Shown piece after piece: positions 46,593-55,883 of a stretch of DNA of 64,000 bases. The notes under the pieces are model-generated. The model was not told where the DNA came from and searched no databases. It saw only the letters and a program-made list of their open reading frames with translations. A program made the translations under genes and the position numbers. Position 1 is the first letter of the stretch. Every line of letters begins with the position of its first letter. This DNA comes from Paracoccus sp. JM45 (lineage in GTDB: Bacteria; Pseudomonadota; Alphaproteobacteria; Rhodobacterales; Rhodobacteraceae): positions 675,973 to 739,972 of the forward strand of contig NZ_QQVY01000001.1 in assembly GCF_003590715.1 (NCBI RefSeq), written 5' to 3'.

Positions 46593-47849
46593 ATGCCGCT
46601 TCTGGTAATGAAATTCGGCGGCACTTCGGTGGCCGATCTGGACCGGATCAAAAACGCCGCACGCAAGGTGCAGCGCGAGGTCGAGCGTGGCTATGACGTG
46701 ATCGTCATTGTCAGCGCGATGTCGGGCAAGACCAATGAACTGGTGGGATGGGTCGAACAGACCTCTCCTCTGTTCGATGCGCGCGAATATGACGCCATCG
46801 TCAGCTCGGGCGAAAATGTGACCGCTGGTCTGATGTCACTGACCCTGCAGGAAATGGGCGTTCCGGCGCGCAGCTGGCAGGGCTGGCAGGTGCCGATCAA
46901 CACGACCGCCGCCCATTCCGCCGCCCGTTTTGTGGATATTCCACGCGACAATCTGGACCAGAAATTCGCCGAAGGCTTCAAGGTCGCGGTGGTTGCAGGT
47001 TTCCAGGGCGTTGCCCCCGATGGCCGCATCACCACGCTTGGCCGTGGCGGCAGCGATACGACCGCCGTGGCTTTTGCCGCAGCTTTCAATGCCGAGCGTT
47101 GTGACATCTATACCGATGTGGACGGCGTTTATACGACCGACCCGCGCATCACCTCCAAGGCGCGCAAGCTGGACCGCATTGCCTTTGAGGAAATGCTGGA
47201 ACTGGCCAGCCTTGGTGCCAAGGTGCTGCAGACCCGTTCGGTCGAACTGGCCATGCGTTACAAAGTGCGCCTGCGCGTCCTGTCCTCGTTCGAGGAAACG
47301 GATGACAATTCAGGCACGCTGATCTGCGATGAGGATGAAATCATGGAATCGAAAGTCGTTAATGGCATCGCCTCGTCACGCGACGAAGCCAAGATCACCC
47401 TTGTGACGGTCGAGGACCGCCCCGGCATTTCGGCGGCGATCTTTGCGCCTTTGGCCGATGCGGGCGTGAACGTGGATATGATCGTCCAAAATATTTCCGA
47501 AAAGGATTATGACGATCACCCCGGTTCGGTGACGGATATGACCTTCTCGGTGCCGATCAATCAGGTCGAACGTGCCAAAAAGGCGATGGAAGAGGCGCGC
47601 GCCGCCGGCACCATCAGCTATGACGAACTGAACATCGACACCGAAGTCGCCAAGGTCAGCGTTGTCGGTATCGGCATGCGCAGCCATACGGGTGTTGCGG
47701 CCAAGATGTTCAAGGCATTGGCTGATGACAATGTGAACATCAAGGTCATCGCAACAAGCGAGATCAAGATTTCGGTGCTGATTGACCGCAAATATATGGA
47801 ACTGGCCGTGCAGGCACTGCATGATGCCTTTGGATTGGAACAGGCATAA
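46593..47849 (+). CDS. lysC: Aspartate kinase
   Basis: First step of lysine, threonine and methionine synthesis. Kinase domain MKFGGTSVADLDRIKN, GRGGSDTTAVAFAAA, TDVDGVYTTDPRI; C-terminal paired ACT domains (about 265-418; EDRPGISAAIFAPLADAGVNVDM) for feedback control. 418 residues. Start 46593 fits the invariant MPLLVMKFGG. Confidence 0.95.
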   Translation: MPLLVMKFGGTSVADLDRIKNAARKVQREVERGYDVIVIVSAMSGKTNELVGWVEQTSPLFDAREYDAIVSSGENVTAGLMSLTLQEMGVPARSWQGWQVPINTTAAHSAARFVDIPRDNLDQKFAEGFKVAVVAGFQGVAPDGRITTLGRGGSDTTAVAFAAAFNAERCDIYTDVDGVYTTDPRITSKARKLDRIAFEEMLELASLGAKVLQTRSVELAMRYKVRLRVLSSFEETDDNSGTLICDEDEIMESKVVNGIASSRDEAKITLVTVEDRPGISAAIFAPLADAGVNVDMIVQNISEKDYDDHPGSVTDMTFSVPINQVERAKKAMEEARAAGTISYDELNIDTEVAKVSVVGIGMRSHTGVAAKMFKALADDNVNIKVIATSEIKISVLIDRKYMELAVQALHDAFGLEQA

Positions 47850-47883
47850 GGCCCGTTCGACAAGGGCCTCGCCCGTTCGGGCG
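47849..47883. other. Two tandem GC hairpins between lysC and ptsP
   Basis: AGGCCC/GGGCCT (47849-47869) and CGCCC/GGGCG (47870-47883). There is no T run, so a leader structure or weak terminator is equally possible. Confidence 0.35.
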
Positions 47884-47916
47884 GGGCTGATGCGCAAGGC
47901 ATAAGGCGGACATGCG

Positions 47917-50163
47917 ATGCAGGATCGCACGGACAGCGACTCGCGCAAGCTGCTGCGGCGGCTGAAGGAAATCCTTGCCGCTGCTGGCGGCGGGCAGGAC
48001 CGGCTTGACCAGATCACACATCACATCGCCGATTCGATGGGCACCGAGGTGTGCTCCATCTATCTGTTCCGCGATGCCAGTACGCTGGAACTTTGCGCGA
48101 CCGAAGGCCTGCGCCCCGAGGCTGTGCACCAGACACGCCTGCGTCTGGGCGAAGGTCTGGTGGGCCGCGTTGCCCGTACAGGCCGCCACGTTAACACCGC
48201 CGATGCCCCGTCAGAACCCGGTTTCCGCTTTATGCCCGAAACCGGCGAAGAGGTTTTCCCCGCCTTTCTGGGTGTGCCCATCCAGCGTGTCGGCGAACGC
48301 CTTGGCGTGCTGGTCGTCCAATGCGCCACCGCCCGCCAGTTCAGCGACGACGAGATTTACGGTCTGGAAGTCGTCGCCATGGTTCTGGCCGAAATGACCG
48401 AACTGGGCGCATTTCAGGGCAGCAATGCCGATAGCATGCCGCTGGCCCACCGCTTTCCGTTGATGGTGCGCGGCGCGACGGGTCAGGAAGGCGCCGCCGA
48501 GGGCTGCGTCTGGCTGCATGAACCACGCGTCGTGATCGCCAATCCGGTCGGTGATGATCCCGAAACAGAGCTGGCCCGCCTGCATGAGGGCGTCGAAAAG
48601 CTGCGCAGTCGTGTCGATTCAATGGTCGCTGCCGCTGATATGGGCGGCGATGGGGAACATGCTGCCGTTCTGGAAACCTACCGGATGTTCGCCCATTCGC
48701 GCAGCTGGCTAAAGCGCATGGCCGAAGATATCCGGCTTGGCCTGTCCGCCGAAGCGGCGGTGGAAAAGGAACAATCTTCGGCCCGTGCACGGCTGGAAAT
48801 GGCCGCCGATCCCTATCTGCGCGACCGTTTGCATGATCTGGACGACCTGTCGAACCGCCTGTTGCGGATCCTAACCGGTCAAGGCAGCGATACGGGCGCG
48901 GAAATGCCCATGAACCCGATTCTGGTTGCCCGCAATATCGGCCCTGCCGAGTTGCTGGAATATGGCCGCCGCTTGAAGGGGGTTGTGCTGGAAGAAGGCT
49001 CGGTTGGCAGCCATGCGGCAATTGTGGCGCGCGCACTGGCGATTCCGCTGGTCATCCACGCCACCCGCATCACGACCGAGGCGTTGAACGGCGATCCCAT
49101 ACTGATCGACGGTGATCAGGGCATCATCCACCTGCGCCCCGAAGAAAGCGTCGCGAAAGCGTTTCTGGACAAGATCGCCATGCAGGCCGAGGCGCAGGAT
49201 CGCTATGCCAGCCTGCGCAACCTGCCTGCGACCGGCACCTGCGGCACGACAATCCAGCTGTATATGAATGCCGGTCTGATGGCCGATCTGCCCTCGCTTG
49301 AGGGGTCGGGGGCCGAAGGCGTCGGGCTGTTCCGCACAGAATTGCAGTTCCTGATCCGCAACCATGTGCCCCGTCGCGCCGAACTGGCGGGACTATACGG
49401 GCGGGTCATGGACAGCGCGCAGGGCAAGCCGATCATGTTCCGGACGCTTGATATCGGCTCGGATAAGGTTCTGCCCTATATGAAGCCGCAGGATGAACCC
49501 AACCCCGCGATGGGCTGGCGGGCAATCCGTGTCGGGCTGGACAAACGCGGCATTCTTCGGATGCAATTGCAGGCACTGATCCGCGCATCTGTGGGCCGTC
49601 CGCTGCATGTGATGTTCCCCTTTGTTGCCGACATCACCGAATACGAGGCTGCCCACCGGACATTGATGCAGGAACTGGCGCGCGAAAAACGTCTGGGTCA
49701 TCAGATGCCAAGCGATGTGCGCGTCGGGGCCATGCTGGAAACCCCTTCGCTGGCCTTCGCCCCCAAGCGGTTTTTCGAGATGTGCGACTTTATCTCGATC
49801 GGCGGGAACGACCTGAAACAGTTCTTTTTTGCTGCCGATCGCGAAAACGAACGCGTCCGCCGTCGCTATGACACGCTGAATGTGTCGTTTCTGGCAATGC
49901 TGCGCCAGATCATTGCCCGCTGCGACGAAGCCCGCGTGCCGGTGTCCTTCTGCGGAGAAGACGCCGGTCGCCCGATCGAGGCGTTGACTTTTGCTGCCCT
50001 TGGCATCCGCAGCCTGTCGATGCGGCCTGCATCCATCGGGCCGGTCAAGCATCTGATCCGTCGGGTGTCGATTGCCGAACTTCAGCAGGTCATTGCCGAG
50101 GCAGAAGCCCAAGGATTGAACAGTGTCCGCGGACCTGTCACGGCTTGGTTGGCTAAACAATGA
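47917..50163 (+). CDS. ptsP: Nitrogen phosphotransferase enzyme I (EI-Ntr)
   Basis: Phosphoenolpyruvate-dependent kinase of the regulatory PTS-Ntr chain. N-terminal GAF domain (about 20-165) senses a small ligand. The phosphohistidine domain has EEGSVGSHAAIVARAL with active H366. The C-terminal PEP-binding barrel includes GSGAEGVGLFRTELQF, RTLDIGSDK, and FISIGGNDLKQFFF, where typical EI has GTNDL. 748 residues. It fits the nitrogen-control theme of the left end of the window. Npr and EIIA partners are not here. Confidence 0.94.
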   Translation: MQDRTDSDSRKLLRRLKEILAAAGGGQDRLDQITHHIADSMGTEVCSIYLFRDASTLELCATEGLRPEAVHQTRLRLGEGLVGRVARTGRHVNTADAPSEPGFRFMPETGEEVFPAFLGVPIQRVGERLGVLVVQCATARQFSDDEIYGLEVVAMVLAEMTELGAFQGSNADSMPLAHRFPLMVRGATGQEGAAEGCVWLHEPRVVIANPVGDDPETELARLHEGVEKLRSRVDSMVAAADMGGDGEHAAVLETYRMFAHSRSWLKRMAEDIRLGLSAEAAVEKEQSSARARLEMAADPYLRDRLHDLDDLSNRLLRILTGQGSDTGAEMPMNPILVARNIGPAELLEYGRRLKGVVLEEGSVGSHAAIVARALAIPLVIHATRITTEALNGDPILIDGDQGIIHLRPEESVAKAFLDKIAMQAEAQDRYASLRNLPATGTCGTTIQLYMNAGLMADLPSLEGSGAEGVGLFRTELQFLIRNHVPRRAELAGLYGRVMDSAQGKPIMFRTLDIGSDKVLPYMKPQDEPNPAMGWRAIRVGLDKRGILRMQLQALIRASVGRPLHVMFPFVADITEYEAAHRTLMQELAREKRLGHQMPSDVRVGAMLETPSLAFAPKRFFEMCDFISIGGNDLKQFFFAADRENERVRRRYDTLNVSFLAMLRQIIARCDEARVPVSFCGEDAGRPIEALTFAALGIRSLSMRPASIGPVKHLIRRVSIAELQQVIAEAEAQGLNSVRGPVTAWLAKQ

Positions 50164-50294
50164 ACCAAATAGCCGGATTGCGGGTTGCTGTCTTAGCCGT
50201 AACCAGCCGATAAGCCGCGCCCCTCTTTGCGCATGCTTGCCCAAGACGGGTAAGCACCCTATGATCATTTAGTTTTTTCGAGACATTCCCCGAT

Positions 50295-51863
50295 ATGAAG
50301 CGTCGTCAATTTCTGAATGCTGCCACTGCCATGGCTGCCGGTGGGTCGCTGATGGCGGTGCCCGCACAAGCCCAGTCGCCCGAAGCCGCCCCGGCCGAGG
50401 AAGCGCAAAGCTTTGGTCCCCCGAAACCCGAACCATTCGGTTTTGAAAGCGTGGCCAAGCTGGCCGAAGACCGCGCATCGCAGGTCTATACACAACCGGT
50501 GTCGCAGTTGGTGGGCAGTTTTGCCGATCTAAACTATGATCAGTACCGTGCAATCCGCTTCAAGCGTGACCGCGATCCTTGGGCAGGAAGCGACCGTTTC
50601 GGCATCGACCTGCTGTCGCCCGGCATGATCTTCTACGAGCCGGTCAAGATCAATATGGTCCGCAACGGCATGCCGCAGCCGATCCCCTTTGATCCGACCA
50701 TGCTGGAATTCGACGAATCGCATTTTCCGGACGGACCGGATCTACAAACGGTCGGCAATATGGGCTGGTCGGGTTTCCGTGTCCGCACCTTGCTGAATCG
50801 CCCCGGCGTCATGGATGAATTCCTTGTCTTTCAAGGTGCCAGCTATTTCCGTGCGGTGGCCCGCAATACGCTTTACGGTCTGTCCGCGCGGGGCCTTGCC
50901 ATCAAAACCGGCAGTCCCGACGGCGAGGAATTCCCGCTGTTCACGGATTTCTGGATTCACGAACCCGAAGAACACGCTGACAGCATCCGCATCTATGCAA
51001 TTCTGGACAGCAAATCCGCATCGGCTGCCTTCCAGTTCGATGTCACACCGGGTGCCGTGACCATGGTCCGGACGCGCATGGCTTTGTTCCCGCGTGTCGA
51101 TCTGCGTGAAACCGGCATTGCGCCGCTGACCTCTATGTTCTGGTTCAGCCCTGCCAGCCGCCGTACGGTTGATGACTACCGTCCTGCCTGTCACGACAGC
51201 GACGGGTTGCAGATGCAGACCGGCGCGGACCAGTCGCTTTGGCGCGGTCTGATGGCCCCCCGCACACTGCAGATTTCCGGCTTTGTCGATAAGGACCCCA
51301 AAGGGTTCGGCCTTGTCCAGCGTGCCCGTGATTTCGAAACCTATCAGGACGCCGAGGCGATGTATCACCTACGGCCTTCCGCATGGATCCAGCCCGAAGG
51401 CGACTGGGGCGAGGGAGAGGTCCGTCTGGTCGAAATTCCGGTCGAGAACGAGTTTAACGACAACGTTGTCAGCTATTGGGCCCCCAAGGACCCGTTAGAG
51501 CGCGGCCAGCGTCATGAATTCCGCTATCGCCTGTCTTTCGCCGCGTTGCCCCCCAGCGATCTGCCGCTGGCAAAGGTGCGTCAGGTCCGTTCGGGCCGGT
51601 CGATCAATGTCGAAACCACCCGCAGCTTTATCATCGACTTCGATCTGGGTCTGTTCCGCAACGATCTGCCCGAATTCAAGGTTGAATCCTCGGCGGGCCG
51701 GATTGTGCATGCCTATTTAAAGCCTCTGCCGGAACAAAATGCCCTTCGTCTGGCTTTTGAATTCGAACCGGGTCGTGAACAGGTGGCAGAATTGCAGGCG
51801 AAGCTGACAAATGAAAAGGGCGTTGCCCTAAGCGAAACATGGTTGACCCGTTGGACCGTATGA
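50295..51863 (+). CDS. opgG: Glucan biosynthesis protein OpgG
   Basis: Periplasmic protein needed to build osmoregulated periplasmic glucans, adding branches to the backbone made by OpgH. A signal peptide with an Arg pair, MKRRQFLNAATAMAAGG, suggests Tat export. The MdoG fold follows (about 45-520): VAKLAEDRASQVY, FSPASRRTVDDYRPACHDSD and DFDLGLFRNDLPE. 522 residues. The stop overlaps the opgH start (ATGA). Confidence 0.92.
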   Translation: MKRRQFLNAATAMAAGGSLMAVPAQAQSPEAAPAEEAQSFGPPKPEPFGFESVAKLAEDRASQVYTQPVSQLVGSFADLNYDQYRAIRFKRDRDPWAGSDRFGIDLLSPGMIFYEPVKINMVRNGMPQPIPFDPTMLEFDESHFPDGPDLQTVGNMGWSGFRVRTLLNRPGVMDEFLVFQGASYFRAVARNTLYGLSARGLAIKTGSPDGEEFPLFTDFWIHEPEEHADSIRIYAILDSKSASAAFQFDVTPGAVTMVRTRMALFPRVDLRETGIAPLTSMFWFSPASRRTVDDYRPACHDSDGLQMQTGADQSLWRGLMAPRTLQISGFVDKDPKGFGLVQRARDFETYQDAEAMYHLRPSAWIQPEGDWGEGEVRLVEIPVENEFNDNVVSYWAPKDPLERGQRHEFRYRLSFAALPPSDLPLAKVRQVRSGRSINVETTRSFIIDFDLGLFRNDLPEFKVESSAGRIVHAYLKPLPEQNALRLAFEFEPGREQVAELQAKLTNEKGVALSETWLTRWTV

Positions 51864-53932
51864 CCGTTACGCCAAGCGTCCCGCCCCGCGCGCCCCTGCA
51901 CATGCCTGTGCAGGATTTCAATGGTGCGCCCACCAGCAGCCATCCGCGCCGCATGAACAGCCTGAAAACATGGATGGCCCGTCTGGTGACCTTTGGCGGC
52001 GCGTTGGTGATTGCCATTATCGGCTTTGTCCAGATGCTGACGGCCTTCGGGGATGATCCGACACCCATGCAGATCGCCCTGCTGGTGCTGTTCACGCCGA
52101 CCTTCGCTTGGGTCGGCTTTTCCTTCTGCGGCGTGCTTGCGGGATTGTTTGCCCCCGAACTGAAGACACCCGAAGGGCCGAATGATGCGCGCGTGGTGAT
52201 TGTCATGCCGATCTATCACGAAGACGTCGCGGTCAGTACCGGCCTGCTGATCGCCCTTGCCCGCCAGCTTGAGGCCGAGGGCATGGCAGACCGGGCCGAG
52301 ATTTTTGTCCTGTCCGACACCCGCGATCCCGAAGTTGCCGTGAACGAAACTCTGGCCGTTTATCAGGCCCGCCAGATGTCGCCATTGCCTATCTGGTACC
52401 GCCGCCGCCTGTCGAACGAGGATCGCAAATCCGGCAATGTTGCTGAATTCGTCCGCAACTGGGGCGCGCGCTATGACCAGATGGTCGTCCTGGATGCAGA
52501 TAGCGTGATTTCCGGCGGCACTGTCCGCGAATTATCGGCACGGATGAACGCCGATCCGCGGATGGGTCTGCTGCAGACCATGCCGATGCTGGTTGGTGGC
52601 GAAACCATTTTCGCCCGCCTGACCCAATTCGCCGGTCGTATCTATGGCCCGATGATTGCCCGTGGCGTTTCGGCCTGGTCGGGCGATACCGGCAACTATT
52701 GGGGTCATAACGCCATGATCCGGCTTGAGGCTTTCGCACAGGTCGGTGGCCTGCCCCGCCTGCCGGGAAAGCCACCCTTTGGCGGCACCATCCTGTCGCA
52801 TGACTTTGTCGAAGCCGCCGCCCTCTGCCGCGCCGGTTGGAGCGTGCGTCTGGATTATGACCTGCGCGGCAGCTTCGAAGGTTGCCCCCCGACACTGCTG
52901 GATATGGCCGCCCGCGAACGTCGTTGGGCGCAGGGCAACCTGCAACACAGCCGTCTGTTCGGCATGAAAGGGTTGCGCGGCATCAGCGGTGCACATTTCT
53001 TCATCGGTATCATGGGCTTTCTGATGAGCCCGCTTTGGCTTGCCCTGATCCTTGTGGGTCTGGTGCTTTCTGCGACGGTTTTGCTGTCGACGCCTGAATA
53101 TTTCCCGAATTCCTATCAGCTGTTCCCTGAATGGCCGGTATTCGACAGCCGCCGGATGCTATGGCTGTTCGTTGCAGCCATGACATTGCTGCTGCTTCCC
53201 AAGTTCTTGGCGATTGTCCGAGCGTGGTCGCGCCCCCTTGCCTGTCAGGCGGGTGGCCGGTCGCGTCTGCTGGCCAGCGCCCTGTTCGAAATTACGCTTT
53301 CGGCACTGATCGCACCGGTCCAGATGTTGGTACAAACCCGACAGATCTTTGAAATCCTCAGCGGTCGTGACAGCGGCTGGAACGCACAGGTGCGGGCAGG
53401 ACATATGCCCAGCTGGTCCGTCGTGCTAAACCACCATTGGGCGCATGTCGCACTTGGCTTGATCACGTTGATCGTCCTGCTGACATTTTCGCCCGAACAG
53501 CTGATCTGGCTGTCTCCGATTCTGGCGGGTTTGATCCTGTCACCGTTGACATCGCGCTTTTCGGCCAGTCCGGTTCTGGGACGTTGGGCACGGATGCGCG
53601 GCCTGCTGCTGACCCCCGAAGAACGTGACACCCCCGCCATCCTGACCGAGGCTTCGGCCATTACCCGCGCCCTGCCCCAACCTATCGCGGGTCGTGACAG
53701 CCTGCTGCGCCTTTCGACCGATGAAGAATCGCGCGAACAGCATATGGCGATGCTGATGGCCCTACCCGATGATCAGCCGCGCGCTTTGCGTCTGGCCCGC
53801 ATTACCGCGGCAGCCAAGATCGGCCATTCCACGTCCTGCGCCGAAGCATTGGATGATATGGATCGCAGCGAAATCGACGCATTGGTCATGGACCCTGTCC
53901 TGCTGACCCGCTGGAGCAGCCTTTCCGCATGA
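51860..53932 (+). CDS. opgH: Glucan glucosyltransferase OpgH
   Basis: Inner-membrane GT2 enzyme that polymerises glucose from UDP-glucose and exports the chain. Two N-terminal hydrophobic helices (about 40-95), cytoplasmic GT2 domain with VIVMPIYHEDV, VVLDADSVISGG (DxD), GDTGNYWGHNAMIR and RERRWAQGN (QxxRW type), then several C-terminal helices. 690 residues. Start at 51860 chosen for the ATGA overlap with opgG. Confidence 0.93.
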   Translation: MTVTPSVPPRAPLHMPVQDFNGAPTSSHPRRMNSLKTWMARLVTFGGALVIAIIGFVQMLTAFGDDPTPMQIALLVLFTPTFAWVGFSFCGVLAGLFAPELKTPEGPNDARVVIVMPIYHEDVAVSTGLLIALARQLEAEGMADRAEIFVLSDTRDPEVAVNETLAVYQARQMSPLPIWYRRRLSNEDRKSGNVAEFVRNWGARYDQMVVLDADSVISGGTVRELSARMNADPRMGLLQTMPMLVGGETIFARLTQFAGRIYGPMIARGVSAWSGDTGNYWGHNAMIRLEAFAQVGGLPRLPGKPPFGGTILSHDFVEAAALCRAGWSVRLDYDLRGSFEGCPPTLLDMAARERRWAQGNLQHSRLFGMKGLRGISGAHFFIGIMGFLMSPLWLALILVGLVLSATVLLSTPEYFPNSYQLFPEWPVFDSRRMLWLFVAAMTLLLLPKFLAIVRAWSRPLACQAGGRSRLLASALFEITLSALIAPVQMLVQTRQIFEILSGRDSGWNAQVRAGHMPSWSVVLNHHWAHVALGLITLIVLLTFSPEQLIWLSPILAGLILSPLTSRFSASPVLGRWARMRGLLLTPEERDTPAILTEASAITRALPQPIAGRDSLLRLSTDEESREQHMAMLMALPDDQPRALRLARITAAAKIGHSTSCAEALDDMDRSEIDALVMDPVLLTRWSSLSA

Positions 53933-55089
53933 AACGCCTGATTACGCTTGATATGCTGCGCGGCTATGCGCTGCTTAGCATTATGGTGAACCATATGCCC
54001 GTCTCGGTCATGCGGTCCGTGACCTTGCCCAACTTTTCAATCTTTGACGCGTCCGAGCTGTTCGTCCTTCTTTCCGGTTTTCTGGTCGGAATGGTCTGGC
54101 GCAGTGTCGAGGTGAAAGAAGGCCGCATCACTGCCCAACGCCGCTTTGCCCGCCGCAGCTTCGAGGTTTGGCGCGCCATGATTATCGGTGCCCTGCTGAT
54201 GGCAGGGCTCTCTGCCGCGCTTTGGGCCGTGGATATGCCGCATACGGCGATCTGGAACCAATATGCGATCTGGGTGATCCAGAACCCGCTGGGATATATC
54301 TTCGCAGTCGGGTCGATGTGGCTGCAACCCAATATCGTTGATGTTCTGGCCGTCTATGTCGTGCTGATCGCATCATCCATCGTAGTTGTGCCGATGATGA
54401 TGCGCTGGCCCTTCTTCGTAGCTGTCGGATCGGTGGTTCTATGGTGGTTTGCACCGCAATTGAACGCCATGATCCCGACCTTCAGCACAAAGAACGGCTT
54501 TCTGTTCAATCCCTTCGGCTGGCAGATGCTCTTCTTTACGGGCACGGCAATGGGGTTGTTCCGGCAGGAAATGATGCCCCGCCTGATGCCGTGGCGTCAT
54601 GCCCTGACCGTCATTGCATTGGGAATGTTCATCTTTGGCTGCATTATCGTCATTGCCGCCCGTATCGGAGAGCCGGCAATTGTTCTGCGCGCCGCCCTCA
54701 AATCCATCTATGGCGAGGTTGATAAATGGAATCTGGACGGCACCCGCTATCTGGCCATTGTCGCGGCCGCATGGCTGGTGGCAGTCCCCTTTGCCCGCCC
54801 GATGGAGTGGTTTTCGGCATCGCGTCTGGGGGTCGCCTTCCAGCAGATCGGACGAGGAGGCCTGTGGTCTTTTATCGCCTGCGTATTATTATCGGTTACC
54901 GGCGATGCTTTTCAGATGACACCCAAGGAACAGTCGATTTTCATGCGGCTGGCCGTTGATCTGTGGACCTGTGTGACGCTTTGGTGGGTATCTGCCCTAT
55001 GGCTGGAATATGGCGCGCCATGGCAACGTGCCCGCAAGGCGTCGCGCATCAAGCCCGCCATTTCGCCAACCACATCCCCCCCGCTGTGA
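53929..55089 (+). CDS. opgC: OpgC-type glucan modification acyltransferase
   Basis: Membrane protein of 386 residues with about ten hydrophobic helices, OpgC/acyltransferase-3 type: ITLDMLRGYALLSIMVNHMP at the start and FELFVLLSGF-like SELFVLLSGFLVGMVWR. OpgC proteins add succinyl groups to periplasmic glucans. Overlaps opgH by ATGA, completing opgGHC. Confidence 0.88.
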   Translation: MKRLITLDMLRGYALLSIMVNHMPVSVMRSVTLPNFSIFDASELFVLLSGFLVGMVWRSVEVKEGRITAQRRFARRSFEVWRAMIIGALLMAGLSAALWAVDMPHTAIWNQYAIWVIQNPLGYIFAVGSMWLQPNIVDVLAVYVVLIASSIVVVPMMMRWPFFVAVGSVVLWWFAPQLNAMIPTFSTKNGFLFNPFGWQMLFFTGTAMGLFRQEMMPRLMPWRHALTVIALGMFIFGCIIVIAARIGEPAIVLRAALKSIYGEVDKWNLDGTRYLAIVAAAWLVAVPFARPMEWFSASRLGVAFQQIGRGGLWSFIACVLLSVTGDAFQMTPKEQSIFMRLAVDLWTCVTLWWVSALWLEYGAPWQRARKASRIKPAISPTTSPPL

Positions 55090-55097
55090 CCATTCCA

Positions 55098-55133
55098 CCC
55101 TGCCCGAAGCGGAAATTCCGTTTTCGGGCAGGG
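55098..55133. terminator. Compound hairpin between opgC and the SGNH-like gene
   Basis: CCCTGCCCGAA and TTCGGGCAGGG (11 bp, perfect) enclose a smaller palindrome CGGAAATTCCG. It lies between convergent genes and likely terminates both. Confidence 0.65.
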
Positions 55134-55139
55134 AAAATT

Positions 55140-55883
55140 TCAGGCCTCTTGCGGTTCTGTTTCGGCTGATTTTTCCGCAATATCCTGTTGGATCACTTCG
55201 AGTATCCGTAGACCCCATGCATCATTGGCGTGAACGCCATCATCGAAAGGTTCGCGGCCGAATTGCGGCTGAAGTTGCAACTGCTCATCCCCGAACTCTG
55301 CACGCAGATCGATCAGAGCAACCCCCAGTCCTTTCAGCGTATCACGAACGACATCGTCATACGCCATCCAGATGTGTCGCAAAGCGGGATCAAACCGTGT
55401 GGGGCCATAGAAGGCCGTGACCCGCGGCGCCCTTGCCTGCATAAACTTATAAAACTCTGCATAACCGCTAAAAAAATCCTCGGCTGCGGCCCGCGCGATT
55501 TTCGTAGATATATTTGCAGGGTCCTGACCGTTCGCATTGGCTGCCGAAACGATGCCCAAGACGAAGTTGCGCGCAGTCATTCCGATGTTCGAATATACGG
55601 GCAGATTACTGTTAAACGCTTTTTTGAATGCTGTGCCAAGCTGGCTGGCCTTATGCGCCCGATGCTTGGCCCGTGCGACACCATTCCGTTCCTCATCCAG
55701 CCGGAACGGTTGCATTTCAAATGTGATGTTTCCTTCCCCGTCATCCGCCAGAGTAGAGCCGACATACATCGCGCTTGCCGCCGTGATCGGGCATTGAAAA
55801 ACAATCTCATTTCGTTCGCCCGCGACCTGAATTGTTGTTCCGTGGGAATCCCCCACAAATGCAGCGTCAATCACGGTCTTCAT
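55140..55883 (-). CDS. SGNH-hydrolase-like protein
   Basis: A 247-residue protein not in a family I can name firmly. Near the N-terminus VGDSHGT places a GDS-type Ser (S13) after a hydrophobic strand. Near the C-terminus DDGVHANDAWG supplies the DxxH pair (D215, H218). Together these are the catalytic triad of SGNH esterases/acyltransferases. No signal peptide is seen. It starts inside the 3' end of the GSCFA gene (17-bp overlap), and the pair faces opgGHC. Confidence 0.6.
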   Translation of the reverse strand: MKTVIDAAFVGDSHGTTIQVAGERNEIVFQCPITAASAMYVGSTLADDGEGNITFEMQPFRLDEERNGVARAKHRAHKASQLGTAFKKAFNSNLPVYSNIGMTARNFVLGIVSAANANGQDPANISTKIARAAAEDFFSGYAEFYKFMQARAPRVTAFYGPTRFDPALRHIWMAYDDVVRDTLKGLGVALIDLRAEFGDEQLQLQPQFGREPFDDGVHANDAWGLRILEVIQQDIAEKSAETEPQEA